A stretch of 64,000 nt of DNA, taken from contig NC_056039.1 in NCBI RefSeq assembly GCF_004379255.2, forward strand, positions 19,791,883-19,855,882, written 5' to 3'. Origin of the DNA: Salvia splendens (lineage: Eukaryota > Streptophyta > Magnoliopsida > Lamiales > Lamiaceae). The position numbers and the translations under genes are program-made. A model generated the notes under the pieces. That model was not told the DNA's origin. It made no database searches and was given only the letters and a program-made list of their open reading frames with translations. Positions 63,301 through 64,000 of this stretch are shown here, piece after piece; the stretch's first letter is position 1, and every line of letters begins with the position of its first letter.

Positions 63301-64000
63301 GGAGCCGGACATCCCACGATGGACGCTCACGAGGCGAGGAGATTTCTCGCTAGCCTCGACCTGGGAGACGGTCCGGTCGCCTCAACCCATCATCCAAGGG
63401 CTCGAGGAGATTTGGACGGCTGGCCTCACAACTACCATCGCTATCTTCAATTGGAGGCTCATATCTAACCGCATCCCTGTTGACGCAAAGCTGCAATGGC
63501 GCAAGATTGAACTCACATCCAAATGCCAGTGCTGCCCACACGGGCCTAGTACCGAGTCTCTCCAACATCTCTTCATTCAAGGAGTAGGTGCAACAAGAGT
63601 GTGGAGGGAATTCGACGGGTGGTTCGAAGGCTCGGCCCCCACTCTCGTGGTCAATGACACGATCCCAACAAGAATTGAGGTATGGGCGAGAAGAGTGCAG
63701 CAGCCGGGAAGGAAGCACCTCAGCCGAGCCATGCCTTACCTTATCTTCTGGTTCCTCTGGGCAGAGAGAAATAGAAGCCGCCATCATGATGTTCAATTCA
63801 AACCGAGCAATGTGATTTGGCAAATCCTCACTTTCGTCCGAAACAGCATGGCCAATGGGAGGCTTAAGCCAAAGCATTGGAGAGGGGTTAGGCTCGGAGT
63901 CAGTATCCCAAGCCATGCCGAACCTCAACGGCTACCGCGACTCGCTATGATGGTTAAATGGGAACCACCGGATCAGGCCTGGATCAAACTTAATACGGAC
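60329..64000 (+). pseudogene. LINE-15 ORF2, one 2-base deletion, cut by window edge
   Basis: Starts MSYNLMFWNARG. The endonuclease (GGDFNTILAHED, SSDHGP) is intact to AEYILLL at about 61325, where two bases of the Lys codon before MEEDFW are missing and the first frame stops at 61383. The next frame is open to the window end: RT (APGPDGFSAVFYQTCW, DYRPISLCN, SGFVKGRLLHDN, KIDMAKAYDR, RQGDPIS, LAYADD), FLYLGVPIYRG, FWDDIWLG, zf-RVT CQCCPHGPSTESLQHLF, then IKLNTD at the start of RNase H. A 3-base in-frame insertion lies near 62430. Repairing one site would give a full ORF. Confidence 0.9.

Larger units (their letters stand above)
58858..64000 (+). mobile_element. LINE-15: 5'-truncated LINE leaving the right edge
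   Basis: Begins in the ORF1 linker just before SMADLIKGAPDPNGPQVF, joined to LINE-14 by a 28-nt patch. ORF1, TAA-TC-ATG and ORF2 follow, ending inside RNase H at the window edge. A separate subfamily, most like LINE-3 and LINE-6 in ORF2. Confidence 0.92.

Noticed and set aside
1..64000. CRISPR arrays, operons, tRNA or rRNA genes, prokaryotic systems
   Set aside because: No regularly spaced short repeats, no recognisable tRNA or rRNA, and every coding segment belongs to plant retrotransposons.

Overview
This 64 kb window is eukaryotic nuclear DNA, almost certainly from a flowering plant. I can support no host gene in it. It is a stack of nested retrotransposons. The evidence for a plant is the combination of (i) L1-clade LINEs whose ORF1 carries the plant DUF4283-like domain plus a CCHC zinc knuckle and whose ORF2 runs endonuclease - reverse transcriptase - zf-RVT - RNase H, and (ii) Ty3/gypsy elements with an initiator-tRNA-Met type primer binding site. 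I cannot name the species.

I number the LINE copies left to right. LINE-1 (1-4518, -) is cut by the left edge. LINE-2 (4519-16197, -) is split by LINE-3 (5677-10019, +). Gypsy-1 (16198-27162, -) holds LINE-4 (16532-23846, -) in its RT domain and a 43-bp LINE stub, LINE-5, in its LTR; Gypsy-1 itself abuts or interrupts LINE-6 (27163-35650, +). LINE-6 also received LINE-7 (27918-35360, +), which received LINE-8 (28317-31764, -). LINE-9 (35705-52910, +) holds LINE-10 (38861-47995, -), which holds the ORF1-only LINE-11 (42083-44800, -), which holds LINE-12 (42810-42996, -). LINE-9 also took up LINE-13 and then suffered a 2,155-bp tandem duplication. A second gypsy fragment (52911-53677, +), two tiny LINE patches, LINE-14 (53775-58857, +) and LINE-15 (58858-64000, +) fill the rest.

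For the autonomous families ORF1 is an RNA-binding protein and ORF2 is the machine for target-primed reverse transcription. The two ORFs lie in tandem with a fixed stop-N2-start spacing (TAA-NN-ATG) in all seven copies where the junction survives. Eight insertions have target-site duplications of 13-20 bp, so the order of insertion can be read directly. Most ORFs are broken by a few nonsense or frameshift changes; LINE-3 and LINE-8 keep long open ORF2 segments and LINE-1 and LINE-15 run open to the window edges, so the family looks recently active.

The most interesting signal is in RNA structure and not in proteins: a 30-nt 5' hairpin, and two 3'-UTR hairpins, one with a fixed 7-nt loop (ACTTTTG), whose stems change sequence between subfamilies while keeping their pairing. 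The same 3' structures occur in LINE-11, which has ORF1 but no ORF2 and looks like a plant counterpart of mammalian half-L1 elements.

Coordinates of ORFs are good to about 1-2 bases; boundaries of degraded or chimeric segments are approximate.
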